DNA from: Roseateles sp. DAIF2
Lineage (GTDB): Bacteria > Pseudomonadota > Gammaproteobacteria > Burkholderiales > Burkholderiaceae_C
NCBI RefSeq assembly: GCF_015624425.1
Contig: NZ_CP049919.1
Location: 3,286,001-3,350,000 of the forward strand
Reading direction: 5' to 3'
DNA length: 64,000 nt
The position numbers and the translations under genes are program-made. This document shows positions 1-8,102 of this stretch, piece after piece; the first letter of the stretch is position 1; each line of letters starts with the position of its first letter. Under the pieces are notes generated by a model. That model saw nothing but the letters and a program-made list of their open reading frames with translations, was not told where the DNA came from and did no database searches.

Positions 1-637
1 CCAGCGGACGCTCGCTCTGGCGCGGCGTCTCGGCCACATGGCGGCGGCTCAGGAACAGGCCCAGCGCGCAGATCGGCAGATTGATCCAGAAGATCGAGGG
101 CCAGTCCCAGCGCAGCAGCAGCGCGCCGCCCAGGGCCGGGCCGGCCGCGCTGACCAGGCCGCCGACGGAGCTCCACAGCCCGATCGCGCGCGCGCGCAGC
201 GCCGCGTCGCCGGCGCTGGCATGGCTGATCAGGGCCAGCGAGCCCGGTAGCAGCAAGGCGGCGGCCAGGCCCTGCAGCGCCCGCCCGGCCACCAGCGCGC
301 CGATGCCCGGCGCCAGCGCGCAGGCCGCCGAGGCCAGTGCGAACAGCGCCAGCCCGGCCTCGAAGACGCGCCGGCTGCCATAGCGGTCGCCCAGGGCGCC
401 GCCGCTGAGCATCAGGCTGGCCAGCGCCAGGGTGTAGGCGTCGACCACCCATTGCTGCAGATGTACCTGCCCCGCCCCGCCGCCCAGCGCGGCGCCGATG
501 CTGGGCAGCGCGACATTGACGATGGTGACGTCCAGCAGCACGACCACGAAGCCGCAGCTGGAGGCCAGCAGGGTCAGCCACAGCCCGGCCGGCAGGCCTT
601 CGCGCTCGGCCGTCCAGGTTCCGGAGGACACGCTCAT
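1..637 (-). CDS. DHA2-family MFS multidrug transporter, 3' end cut by window edge
   Basis: Predicted inner-membrane proton-driven exporter of the 14-helix DHA2 (EmrB/QacA-like) branch of the major facilitator superfamily. About 212 N-terminal residues are visible. They hold the DHA2 signature LLDVTIVNVALPSI in the first helix, a loop with GALGDRYGSRR (MFS motif A) and several further hydrophobic helices, including one with LGGALLLRWDWPSIFWINLP. The gene runs off the left edge, so its C-terminus is unseen. Its ATG (637-635) overlaps the TGA of the upstream oxygenase gene in an ATGA junction, so the two are translationally coupled. The coupling suggests export of the oxygenase product or of a toxic analogue; that role is inference. 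The substrate cannot be predicted. Confidence 0.9.
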   Translation of the reverse strand, partial: MSVSSGTWTAEREGLPAGLWLTLLASSCGFVVVLLDVTIVNVALPSIGAALGGGAGQVHLQQWVVDAYTLALASLMLSGGALGDRYGSRRVFEAGLALFALASAACALAPGIGALVAGRALQGLAAALLLPGSLALISHASAGDAALRARAIGLWSSVGGLVSAAGPALGGALLLRWDWPSIFWINLPICALGLFLSRRHVAETPRQSERPL

Positions 638-1740
638 GCGGCGCGCTCCTCGATCAGGCTGGCGCGGTTCGCGGCCGGCCGCGGCGCCAGCGCCTCGGGC
701 AGCAGGCGCGGGTCGAACACCCGCTCGCTGCGCCGGCCGAAGGCGCGGAAGTTCCACAGGCTGGTGCTGACGAAGATGCGCTGCAGCCAGCGGTGCGCGC
801 GCCCCTGCGCGTCGAAGCTGGGCGCAAAGCGGTCGCGCGAATGCAGCGCGAAGCGGTTGTTGATGAAGACCAGGCGGCCGGGCTGGATCGCGATGCCCTC
901 CGACACCGCGCGCACCTCGCGGTACAGATTGTCCAGCGCCTGGCGCGCGCGGGCGTTCACCGGCAGCACCATGTCCGGGTAGAAGGCCACCGTGACCCGC
1001 GGCAGCTCCAGCGGGCCGGAGACGATCGGGCACAGCTCGGTGTTGTCGCGCGGCGTCGGCGTCGCGCCGCGCCAGCGGTAGGGCACGCGGATGATGTAGT
1101 GGCGGCCGTAGAGCTGCTCCAGGTCCTCATCGCTCAGCCGCGCCAGCGCCAGCCGCGCGTCGGACACCCGGGTCAGCGGGCCGGCCCCGTCCGGCGCGCC
1201 GCGCAGGCCCAGCAGCAGCAGCGCCAGCGGCGAGGTGTCGCCCTCCTGCATGAAGGCCTGGGCGGCGTTCTCGATATGGAAGTCCAGCTCCACCTCGGAA
1301 CCCAGGCCGGTGTACTCCTGCGCGTTCTCCTTGTGCGGCACCAGGTTGTTGACCAGCTCGCGACCCTCGTGCGAGATCGAATAGGGCTCGGCGATGGTCG
1401 CGCCCAGCGCGACCAGCAGGTTCTCGCTCAGCACCCCGTCCTTGAACTGGCGGCCGGTCTCGCTGAACTGCGGGCTGCCATGGATGCCGGTGTCGATCGG
1501 CAGGCCGTCCAGCACCAGATAGGGATGGGCGGCGCCGTTGGAGGATTTGATCACCTCCAGCAGGCGCACCAGCCGCTCCGGGAAGCGCGCGTAGACCGCG
1601 CGGCGCAGCGCCCCGATATAGGCCGCGCCGCCGGCCGGGTCGTACTCGATGCCGCGCAGCGCGAGGCGGATCTCGTCCGCCTCGGCCGGACTGAGCTCGA
1701 AGCGAAGATGGTTCTGTGAGTTCTGAGAGTTTTGAGACAA
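634..1740 (-). CDS. Fe(II)/2-oxoglutarate oxygenase, TauD/TfdA superfamily, AsnO/VioC-like amino-acid hydroxylase
   Basis: Predicted cytosolic non-haem iron dioxygenase of about 368 residues. With the chosen start the metal-binding HxE pair is H155/E157 (DFHIEN) and the distal histidine is H300 in FINNRFALHSRDRF. The following arginine-rich stretch RAHRWLQR supplies the 2-oxoglutarate-binding Arg (about R317). The NNR-x2-H-x-R and RWLQR pattern is that of the asparagine/arginine beta-hydroxylases (AsnO, VioC) rather than taurine dioxygenase. I chose the TTG at 1740 because AGGAGG sits four bases upstream; a TTG at 1779 is also in frame but has no ribosome site. The gene diverges from a LysR gene and is coupled to the exporter. 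Substrate: probably a free amino acid or derivative; exact identity unknown. Confidence 0.85.
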   Translation of the reverse strand: MSQNSQNSQNHLRFELSPAEADEIRLALRGIEYDPAGGAAYIGALRRAVYARFPERLVRLLEVIKSSNGAAHPYLVLDGLPIDTGIHGSPQFSETGRQFKDGVLSENLLVALGATIAEPYSISHEGRELVNNLVPHKENAQEYTGLGSEVELDFHIENAAQAFMQEGDTSPLALLLLGLRGAPDGAGPLTRVSDARLALARLSDEDLEQLYGRHYIIRVPYRWRGATPTPRDNTELCPIVSGPLELPRVTVAFYPDMVLPVNARARQALDNLYREVRAVSEGIAIQPGRLVFINNRFALHSRDRFAPSFDAQGRAHRWLQRIFVSTSLWNFRAFGRRSERVFDPRLLPEALAPRPAANRASLIEERAA

Positions 1741-1883
1741 GGGACCTCCTGTGCGTGATGACACGCCATGTGATGACAAGCGATGGGCGCCAGCCTAGGT
1801 TTGTTCCAATATCTCAAAAACAAAACTAAAGAGAAAATGTTATCTGTTGAACTGATATAGAGCGGTCTCGGCCGCGGGCTGTC
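1741..1883. promoter_or_regulatory. Divergent promoter region between oxygenase and lysR
   Basis: This 143-base spacer separates two divergent starts and is strikingly AT-rich from about 1799 to 1860, against the GC-rich background. It contains TATC-N9-GATA (1841-1857), which embeds the T-N11-A pattern with dyad symmetry expected of LysR-type operators. It is the natural site for control of the oxygenase-exporter pair by the adjacent LysR protein. Exact promoter elements are not assignable by eye. Confidence 0.55.
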
Positions 1884-2753
1884 ATGGATCTTGCTTTGCT
1901 GCACACCTTCCGCACCGTGGTCGAGGCCGGCGGCGCGCTCAAGGCCTCCCAGAGCCTGGGCTGCGCCCAGTCCAACGTCACCGCGCGGCTGAAGACCCTG
2001 GAGCTGCGCGTCGGCACCGCGCTGTTCGACCGCGAGGGCAAGCGCCTGCGCCTGAACGAGGCCGGGCGGCGCTACCTGCCCTTTGCCGAGCGCATCCTGG
2101 CCCTGGTCGACGAGGCCGCGGCCAGCGCCCGCACGCTCGCCGCGGCCGCGCCGGCGCTGCGCTTCGGCAGCATGGAGAGCAGCGCCGCGATGCACCTGCC
2201 GCGCGCGATGGCAGCGCTGCGCGAGACCCATCCGGCGCTGCAGCTGCAGCTGGAGGTCGGGGCCGAACCGGCGCTGACCGAGCTGCTGCTGGAGCAGCGC
2301 CTGGACCTGGCCCTGACCGCCAGCCTGGCCGAGCGCGCCGGCCTGCGCTACGAGGCCGCGTTCGAGGAGCCGCTGGTGGTGGTTGCGCGCGAGGACCCGG
2401 CCGAGCTGCTGGCCCAGGCGCCGCTGTACGCCCCCACCCTGCTCGCCTTCCGCGAGGGCTGCCCCTACCGCGCGATCGCGCAGCGCTGGCTGGAGTCGCG
2501 CCGCATCGCCTGCGCCCGGGTGCTGTCCTTCGGCACCTATGCCGGCGTGCTGGGCTGCGCCGCGGCCGGCATGGGCCTGGCGGTGCTGCCGCGGCGCCTG
2601 CTGGAGCTGCCCGAGGCGGCCGCCCATGGGCTGCAGAGCTACCGGCCGCGCGACCTGGCGCCGGCCACCAGCTATTTCGTCAGCCGACGCGACTGGCAGC
2701 CGGACGTAGCCGCCAGCGCGTTGATGAAGCTGCTGCGGCGCGCGGCGCGCTGA
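1884..2753 (+). CDS. LysR-family transcriptional regulator
   Basis: DNA-binding regulator of 289 residues, the usual LysR length. Residues 1-60 form the winged helix-turn-helix (SQSLGCAQSNVTARLKTLEL then the GTALFDREGKRLRLNEAG wing). Residues from about 90 onward form the two-lobed periplasmic-binding-like effector domain, beginning RFGSMESSAAMHLPRAM. It is transcribed divergently from the 2-oxoglutarate oxygenase/exporter pair across an AT-rich spacer, the classical arrangement for a LysR activator of its neighbour with autorepression. The start at 1884 gives the canonical N-terminus MDLALLHTF, but no strong ribosome site is visible. The effector is unknown; the pathway substrate or the oxygenase product is a reasonable guess. 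Confidence 0.92.
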   Translation: MDLALLHTFRTVVEAGGALKASQSLGCAQSNVTARLKTLELRVGTALFDREGKRLRLNEAGRRYLPFAERILALVDEAAASARTLAAAAPALRFGSMESSAAMHLPRAMAALRETHPALQLQLEVGAEPALTELLLEQRLDLALTASLAERAGLRYEAAFEEPLVVVAREDPAELLAQAPLYAPTLLAFREGCPYRAIAQRWLESRRIACARVLSFGTYAGVLGCAAAGMGLAVLPRRLLELPEAAAHGLQSYRPRDLAPATSYFVSRRDWQPDVAASALMKLLRRAAR

Positions 2754-2777
2754 CGACGGCGGATCGAAGAAAAGGCT

Positions 2778-2796
2778 TGATGCGGAAACCGCATCA
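2778..2796. promoter_or_regulatory. Perfect dyad operator, TGATGCGG-AAA-CCGCATCA
   Basis: A perfect 8-base inverted repeat with a 3-base centre lies about 90 bases upstream of ridA. Its core TGCGGAAACCGCA fits both T-N11-A and TGCG-N5-CGCA. The same TGCG-N5-CGCA core recurs at 11257-11269 upstream of the second lysR gene, so a LysR-type operator shared by the operon and its embedded regulator is likely. No run of T follows, so it is not a terminator of the upstream lysR. Confidence 0.6.
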
Positions 2797-2883
2797 TGAC
2801 CAAGCACTTGCTCATTAGACAGGGGCCGCGGCGGCGCGGACAGTGGCGTCCATCGACACCACGCCAAGAAAGGCCCCGTTCCC

Positions 2884-3348
2884 ATGAGCCAGACCGCCAC
2901 CGCCGATCTCGACCTCGCGCTGCCGCCGGCGCCGCCGCAACCCAAGCATTACGACGTCGTGGTGGTGCACCGCGGCATCGCCCATGTGGCGGGCCAGGTC
3001 TCGCGCGCCCCGGACCGGGTCGTCGCCGGCCATCTGCTCAGCGATGCCGATGACCTGAGCGAGGCCCGCGAGGCCGCCCGCGTCTCGATCCGCCGCGTGC
3101 TGGCCGCGCTGCGCGACAAGCTGGGCAGCCTCGACCGCATCGAGCAGGTACTGTCGCTGCGCGGCTTCGTCAATGCCGCGCCGGGCTTCACCCGCCATGC
3201 CGAGGTGCTGGACGCGGCCTCCGAGCTGCTGCAGGCGCATCTGGGCCCGCGCGGCCGCCATGCCCGCTCGGCGATCGGCGCCACCAGCATCCCGGGCAAC
3301 GGCCTGACCGAGATCGAGCTGACCGTCGCGGTGCGAGAAGAGGCCTGA
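2884..3348 (+). CDS. RidA/YjgF-family protein
   Basis: Predicted enamine/imine deaminase of 154 residues, slightly longer than classical RidA (about 130) because of an N-terminal extension. The conserved C-terminal segment HARSAIGATSIP-GNGLTEIEL contains the arginine that in RidA binds the substrate carboxylate and promotes imine hydrolysis, and the early segment VVVHRGIAHVAGQVSR matches the family start. It is the first gene of a tightly packed run, and its stop overlaps the start of the PLP lyase gene (GATGA region, 3348). This fits the known RidA role of clearing the reactive 2-aminoacrylate-type intermediates that PLP dehydratases release. The exact sub-family is not determined. Confidence 0.88.
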   Translation: MSQTATADLDLALPPAPPQPKHYDVVVVHRGIAHVAGQVSRAPDRVVAGHLLSDADDLSEAREAARVSIRRVLAALRDKLGSLDRIEQVLSLRGFVNAAPGFTRHAEVLDAASELLQAHLGPRGRHARSAIGATSIPGNGLTEIELTVAVREEA

Positions 3349-4340
3349 TGAGCAGCGATCTGCCCGATTTCGAGGCGGTGCGCCAGGCCCGCGAGCGCAT
3401 CCGCGCCGATCTGGTCCTGACGCCGCTGCTGCGCAATGCCCAGCTCGACGCCGCGCTCGGCGCCGAGGTCTGGATCAAGCCGGAGTCGCTGCAGCGCACC
3501 GGCTCCTTCAAGGTGCGCGGCGCCTTCAGCCGGCTGCGCCTGCTCAGCGCCGAACAGCGCCGCGCCGGCGTGGTCACCGCCTCCTCGGGCAGCCATGCGC
3601 TGGCGGTCGCCGAGGCCGCGCGCGAACTGGGCATCAAGGCCACGGTGCTGATGCCGGCCAATGCGCCGCGTCCCAAGCTGGAGGGCGTGCGCCGCGCCGG
3701 CGCCGAGCTGCTGCTCGCGCCGCCCGACGAGGACCGTGCCGCGCGCGCCCGCGCACTGGCGGCCGAACGCGGCGCGCTGTTCGTGCCGCCGGTCGACGAC
3801 CCGGCGGTGATCGCCGGCCAGGGTACCGCCACCCTGGAGGCCCTGGAGCAGCTGCAGCCGGTCTGGCCCGAGGGGCCCGACCTGCTGCTGCTGCCGCTGG
3901 GCGGCGGCGGCCTGGCCGCCGGTGCCTCGCTGGTGCTGGCGGCGCTGTCGCCCAGGACCCGGCTGGTCGGCGTCGAGCCGGCCGGCCATGACGATTACGG
4001 CCGCTCGCTGCGCGCCGGCGAACGCCTGCGCAACGAGCGCGGCCAGCGCTCCTTCTGCGACGCGCTGCTGGCCGGCGCGCCGGGCGAGCTGTCTTTCCCG
4101 ATCAACCTGCGCCATGAGCTGCAGGCCGTCACGGTCGACGATGTCGAGGTGGCCGAGGCGCTGCGCTTCGCGCTGCGCGAGTTGAAGTTGGTGCTGGAGC
4201 CCGGCGGCGCGGTCGCGCTGGCCGCGGCGCTGGCCGGCAAGTTGCCGCTGCAGGGCCGGCGCGTGCTGCTGCTGCTCAGCGGCGGCAATATCGATCCGGC
4301 CACCCTGCAGGCGGTGCTGGCGGCGGAGGCGGCGCCATGA
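3348..4340 (+). CDS. PLP-dependent serine/threonine dehydratase-type ammonia-lyase
   Basis: Fold-type II PLP enzyme of 330 residues. It lacks the C-terminal ACT regulatory domain of biosynthetic threonine deaminase, so it is of the catabolic/serine-racemase/threo-3-hydroxyaspartate-lyase type. The Schiff-base lysine is K55 in TGSFKVRGA, substrate loop SSGSHA follows (usually SSGNHA; the Asn-to-Ser change may affect substrate choice), the phosphate loop is GGGGLAAG, and the C-terminal SGGN sits beside the PLP ring. It is expected to beta-eliminate a beta-hydroxy amino acid to a 2-oxo acid and ammonia. It sits between RidA and the hydantoinase genes with overlapping ends. An upstream 2-oxoglutarate hydroxylase could make its beta-hydroxylated substrate; this link is inference. 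Confidence 0.88.
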   Translation: MSSDLPDFEAVRQARERIRADLVLTPLLRNAQLDAALGAEVWIKPESLQRTGSFKVRGAFSRLRLLSAEQRRAGVVTASSGSHALAVAEAARELGIKATVLMPANAPRPKLEGVRRAGAELLLAPPDEDRAARARALAAERGALFVPPVDDPAVIAGQGTATLEALEQLQPVWPEGPDLLLLPLGGGGLAAGASLVLAALSPRTRLVGVEPAGHDDYGRSLRAGERLRNERGQRSFCDALLAGAPGELSFPINLRHELQAVTVDDVEVAEALRFALRELKLVLEPGGAVALAAALAGKLPLQGRRVLLLLSGGNIDPATLQAVLAAEAAP

Positions 4341-6430
4341 GTGCCAGCGAAAGCAATCTGCGCGTCGCGATCGACATCGGCGGCACCTTCACCGACCTGG
4401 TGCTGCAGGACGGCGAGCGCCTGACCAGCACCAAGCTGCTGACCCGCGCCGAGGCGCCGGAGGAAGTGGTGCTGCAGGGCGTGCAGGAGCTGCTGGCGGC
4501 GGCCGGCCGCGGCTGGGCCGAGCTGGACGCGCTGATTCTCGGCACCACCCTGGCCACCAATGCGCTGATCGAGCGCAAGGGCGCCCGCACCGCCCTACTG
4601 ACCACCGAGGGCTTTCGCGACCTGCTGGAGATCGGCTGGGAGGACCGCTTCGACCAGTACGACATCCAGCTCGAGAAGCCCGCGCCGCTGGTGCCGCGCG
4701 AGCTGCGCCTGACCGTGGCCGAGCGCATCGACGCCGCCGGCCGCGTGCTGCTGCCGCTGGACGAGCCGGCGCTGGACGCGTTGGCCGACCGGCTGCATGC
4801 GCTGGACGCGCAGAGCCTGGCGATCTGCTTCCTGCATGGCTATGCCAACCCGCGCCATGAGCGGCGCGCGCGCGAGCTGCTGGCCGCGCACCTGCCGGGC
4901 CTGGCGATCAGCCTGTCCAGCGAGGTCTGCCCGGAGATCCGCGAGTACGAGCGCCTCTCGACCACCAGCGCCAATGCCTATGTGCAGCCGCTGATCGCCG
5001 GCGCGCTGCGCCGCCTGGGCGAGCGCAGTGCGGCGCTGGGCCTGCGCCGCCCGCCGCTCCTGATCACCTCGGCCGGCGGCCTGTGCAGCCTGGAGAGCGG
5101 CATCGCCGAGCCGGTGCGCCTGGTCGAGTCCGGCCCGGCCGGCGGCGCGGTGCTGGCCGCGGCGCTGGCGCGGCGCCTGGACCTGCGCCGGGTGCTGGCC
5201 TTCGACATGGGCGGCACCACCGCGAAGATCGCCTATATCGACGATTTCGAACCGCAGCAGAGCCGGCGTTTCGAGTTCGGCCGGGTGCATCGGCACCTGA
5301 AGGGCTCGGGCCTGCCGCTGCGCGTGCCGGTGGTGGAGCTGGTCGAGATCGGCGCCGGCGGCGGCTCGATCGCGCGGCGCAACCAGCTGGGCGTGATCCA
5401 GGTCGGCCCCGACAGCGCCGGCGCCGCGCCCGGCCCGGCCGCCTATGGCCGCGGCGGCCGCGCACCGACCGTGACCGATGCCCATCTGCTACTGGGCCTG
5501 CTGGATCCGCGGCGCTTCGCCGGCGGCCGCGTGCCGCTGGACGAGAGCCTGGCCGCGGCCGCCTTCGCCGAGGCCCTGCCGGACGAAGCCGCGCCCGGCG
5601 CGGCGCGCGCGGTGCTGGAGGTGGTCGGCGAGAACATGGCGAACGCCGCGCGCATCCATGCCAGCGAGCTCGGCAAGGGCCTGGAGGGCCGCAGCTTGAT
5701 CGCCTTCGGCGGCGCCGCGCCGCTGCATGCGGTGCAGCTGGCGCACAAGCTGGGCCTGAGGCGCGTGCTGGTGCCGGCCTTGGCCGGCGTCGGCTCCGCG
5801 CTCGGCTTCCTGCTCGCGCCGGTGGCCTACCAGGCCAGCCGCAGCCTGTTCCAGCGTCTGGACGCCGGCTGGCGGCCCGCGGCGGTGCAGCGGCTGCTGG
5901 ATGAGCTGCGCGATGCGGCCCTGGCCGTCGTGCGCCAGGCCGCGCCGCCGGACGCGCCGCTGCGCTGGCGCCGCAGCGCTCAGCTGCGCTATGCCGGCCA
6001 GGGCCATGAGATCGAGGTCGAGCTGCCCGAGGGTGAGCTGGGCGAGCACAGCGCCGAGGCCCTGCGCCAGGCCTTCCGCGCCCGCTATGCCGCGCTGTTC
6101 GGCCATGCGCTGTCGCATGTCGAGATCGAGGCGGTCGGCTGGAGCCTGGCGGTCGAGGCCGAACGGCCGGCGCTGGCGCAGGCCGCGCCGGCAAGACCTG
6201 GCCCCGCGGACGCGCCGCAGCGGCGCCCGGTCTGGGACGGCCAGACCTGGGTCGACTGGCCAGTGTTCGAGCGCGAGGGCCTGAGCATCGGCGCGGCGCT
6301 TTCGGGCCCGCTGCTGCTGCGCGAGGACCAGACCAGCACCCTGCTGCCGGCCGGCTGGTCTGCCCGGCTGCAGGCCGGCGGCGAGCTGCTGCTGGAAGCA
6401 GAAAAAAAGGGAGGCAACGACCATGAGTGA
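4337..6430 (+). CDS. hyuA: Hydantoinase/5-oxoprolinase subunit A (HyuA)
   Basis: Large subunit of an ATP-dependent cyclic-amide hydrolase (N-methylhydantoinase, 5-oxoprolinase, acetone/acetophenone carboxylase superfamily), 697 residues, the normal length. It opens with the Hydantoinase A N-terminal signature VAIDIGGTFTDLVL (about residues 10-23), followed by LGTTLATNALIERKGARTAL. The central ASKHA-type domain has FDMGGTTAKIAYI, GAGGGSIAR and the glycine-rich GPDSAGAAPGPAAYGRGG. The C-terminal oxoprolinase domain includes YAGQGHEIEVELPEG. The ATG overlaps the lyase stop by 4 bases and its end overlaps hyuB by 8 bases. The pair should open a lactam or hydantoin ring at the expense of ATP; the actual ring is not identifiable from sequence. 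Confidence 0.92.
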   Translation: MSASESNLRVAIDIGGTFTDLVLQDGERLTSTKLLTRAEAPEEVVLQGVQELLAAAGRGWAELDALILGTTLATNALIERKGARTALLTTEGFRDLLEIGWEDRFDQYDIQLEKPAPLVPRELRLTVAERIDAAGRVLLPLDEPALDALADRLHALDAQSLAICFLHGYANPRHERRARELLAAHLPGLAISLSSEVCPEIREYERLSTTSANAYVQPLIAGALRRLGERSAALGLRRPPLLITSAGGLCSLESGIAEPVRLVESGPAGGAVLAAALARRLDLRRVLAFDMGGTTAKIAYIDDFEPQQSRRFEFGRVHRHLKGSGLPLRVPVVELVEIGAGGGSIARRNQLGVIQVGPDSAGAAPGPAAYGRGGRAPTVTDAHLLLGLLDPRRFAGGRVPLDESLAAAAFAEALPDEAAPGAARAVLEVVGENMANAARIHASELGKGLEGRSLIAFGGAAPLHAVQLAHKLGLRRVLVPALAGVGSALGFLLAPVAYQASRSLFQRLDAGWRPAAVQRLLDELRDAALAVVRQAAPPDAPLRWRRSAQLRYAGQGHEIEVELPEGELGEHSAEALRQAFRARYAALFGHALSHVEIEAVGWSLAVEAERPALAQAAPARPGPADAPQRRPVWDGQTWVDWPVFEREGLSIGAALSGPLLLREDQTSTLLPAGWSARLQAGGELLLEAEKKGGNDHE

Positions 6431-8102
6431 ACAGACGCTGCGCTGGCAGCTGATGTGGACCCGGCTGCTGGCCGTGGTCGAGGAGCAGGCCCAGACCCTG
6501 GTGCGCACCGCCTTCGGCACCGCGACGCGCGAGGCCGGCGATCTGTCGGCCGGCGTGTTCCTGCCGGACGGCCGCATGCTGGCCCAGGCCGTCACCGGCA
6601 CGCCGGGCCATGTCAATGCGATGGCGGGCTCGGTCGCGCATTTCCTGCGCGAGTTCCCGGCCGAGACCATGCGGGCGGGCGATGCCTACCTTAGCAACGA
6701 CCCCTGGCTGTGCACCGGGCACCTGTTCGACATGACCCTGGTCAGCCCGGTGTTCGATGCCGGCGGCCGCCTGCTGGCGCTGTTCGCCTCGACCCTGCAT
6801 GTGGTGGACATCGGCGGCATCGGCCCCGGCCCGGACGCCAGCGAGATCTTCCACGAGGGCTTGTTCATCCCGATCCTGCGCTATGCCAGCGCGGCCGGGG
6901 TGGACCGCGGCGTGCGCGCGCTGATCCGCGCCAATGTGCGCTACCCCGACGAGGTCGAGGGCGACCTGGCCGCGCTGCGCGCCTGCAACGAGGTCGGTGC
7001 GCGGCGCCTCGCGGCGATGCTGGCCGAGTTCGGCGAGGCCGCGCTGGAGCCGCTGGGCGGCTTCATCATCGAGCGCTCGCGCCGCGCGATGGAACAGGCG
7101 ATCGCCGCCTGGCCGCGCGGGGTCTACCGGCACCGGTTGCAGATGGACGGCTTCGACGGCCAGACCCTGAGCCTGCAGGCCGAGCTGCGCCTGCTGGGCG
7201 AGCGCATCGAGGTCGACTATGCCGGCAGCGCCGCCGCGCTGCCGCGCGGCATCAACGTGCCCCTGCCCTATACCGAGGCCTACACCAGCTTCGGCCTGCG
7301 CTGCCTGATCGGCGCCGGCGTGCCCAACAACGCCGGCTCGCTGGCCGCGATCCGGGTCGAGGCGCCCAGCGGCAGCATCCTCAACGCGCCGCCGCCGCAT
7401 GCGGTCAATGCCCGCCATGTGACCGGCCAGCTGCTGCCCGACCTGATGTTCGGCTGCCTGCGCCAGGCCCGGCCGGAGGCGGTGCCGGCCGAGGGCGCGG
7501 CCAGCCTGTGGAACATCAACCTGGCCGGCCAGCGCCGGCTCGAGGACGGCGGCCGGCGGCGCTTCGCGATCACCAGCTTCTCGACCGGCGGCACCGGCGG
7601 GCGGCCGCGCCAGGACGGGTTGTCGACCACCGCCTTCCCGAGCGGGGTGCGCAATGTCTCGATCGAGATCCTGGAGGCCAGCGCGCCGCTGCTGTTCTGG
7701 CGCAAGGAGTACCGGCCCGATTCCGGCGGCGCCGGTCGCCAGCGCGGCGGCCTGGGCCAGGTGATCGAGGTCCAGCATGCGCAGGAGGACGAGCCGCTGC
7801 TGCTGGCCGCCAGCTGGGAGCGCTGGGTGCATGCGCCGCGCGGCGCCGAGGGCGGCGCCGACGGTGCGACCGGCAGCGCGCGCCTGCTGCCCTCGGGCGA
7901 GGCGCTGCGTGGCAAGGGCCGCCAGACCATCCCGGCGGGCCAGCGCCTGCAAGTCCTGACCCCCGGCGGCGCCGGCCTGGGCCCGGCCGCCGAGCGCGAC
8001 CCCGCCGCGCTGGCCGCCGACCTGCGCGCCGGCCTGGTCAGCCCGGCCGCGGCGCGCGCCGCCTATGGCGCCATCCCCCAACACAACAAGGAGGACCTAT
8101 GA
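6423..8102 (+). CDS. hyuB: Hydantoinase/5-oxoprolinase subunit B (HyuB)
   Basis: Second subunit of the HyuAB-type ATP-dependent cyclic-amidase, 559 residues, standard length for the family. Family landmarks are the N-terminal VVEEQAQTLVRTAFGTATREAGDLSAGVF, AQAVTGTPGHVNAMAGSV and GDAYLSNDPWLCTGHLFDM, then VDYAGSAAALPRGIN, NARHVTGQLLPDLMFG and, near the C-terminus, the glycine-rich FSTGGTGGRPRQDGLS. A ribosome site (GGGAGG) lies inside the end of hyuA, consistent with coupled synthesis of the two subunits. The stop overlaps the start of the first binding-protein gene (ATGA at 8099-8102). Confidence 0.92.
   Translation: MSEQTLRWQLMWTRLLAVVEEQAQTLVRTAFGTATREAGDLSAGVFLPDGRMLAQAVTGTPGHVNAMAGSVAHFLREFPAETMRAGDAYLSNDPWLCTGHLFDMTLVSPVFDAGGRLLALFASTLHVVDIGGIGPGPDASEIFHEGLFIPILRYASAAGVDRGVRALIRANVRYPDEVEGDLAALRACNEVGARRLAAMLAEFGEAALEPLGGFIIERSRRAMEQAIAAWPRGVYRHRLQMDGFDGQTLSLQAELRLLGERIEVDYAGSAAALPRGINVPLPYTEAYTSFGLRCLIGAGVPNNAGSLAAIRVEAPSGSILNAPPPHAVNARHVTGQLLPDLMFGCLRQARPEAVPAEGAASLWNINLAGQRRLEDGGRRRFAITSFSTGGTGGRPRQDGLSTTAFPSGVRNVSIEILEASAPLLFWRKEYRPDSGGAGRQRGGLGQVIEVQHAQEDEPLLLAASWERWVHAPRGAEGGADGATGSARLLPSGEALRGKGRQTIPAGQRLQVLTPGGAGLGPAAERDPAALAADLRAGLVSPAAARAAYGAIPQHNKEDL

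Noticed and set aside
5064..8084. 1006-codon minus-strand open frame
   Set aside because: Antisense to hyuA/hyuB, low-complexity composition, no recognisable motif.
6710..8098. N-terminal extension of the first binding protein
   Set aside because: This part of the frame is a shadow of hyuB; the real start at 8099 has a ribosome site and a signal peptide.
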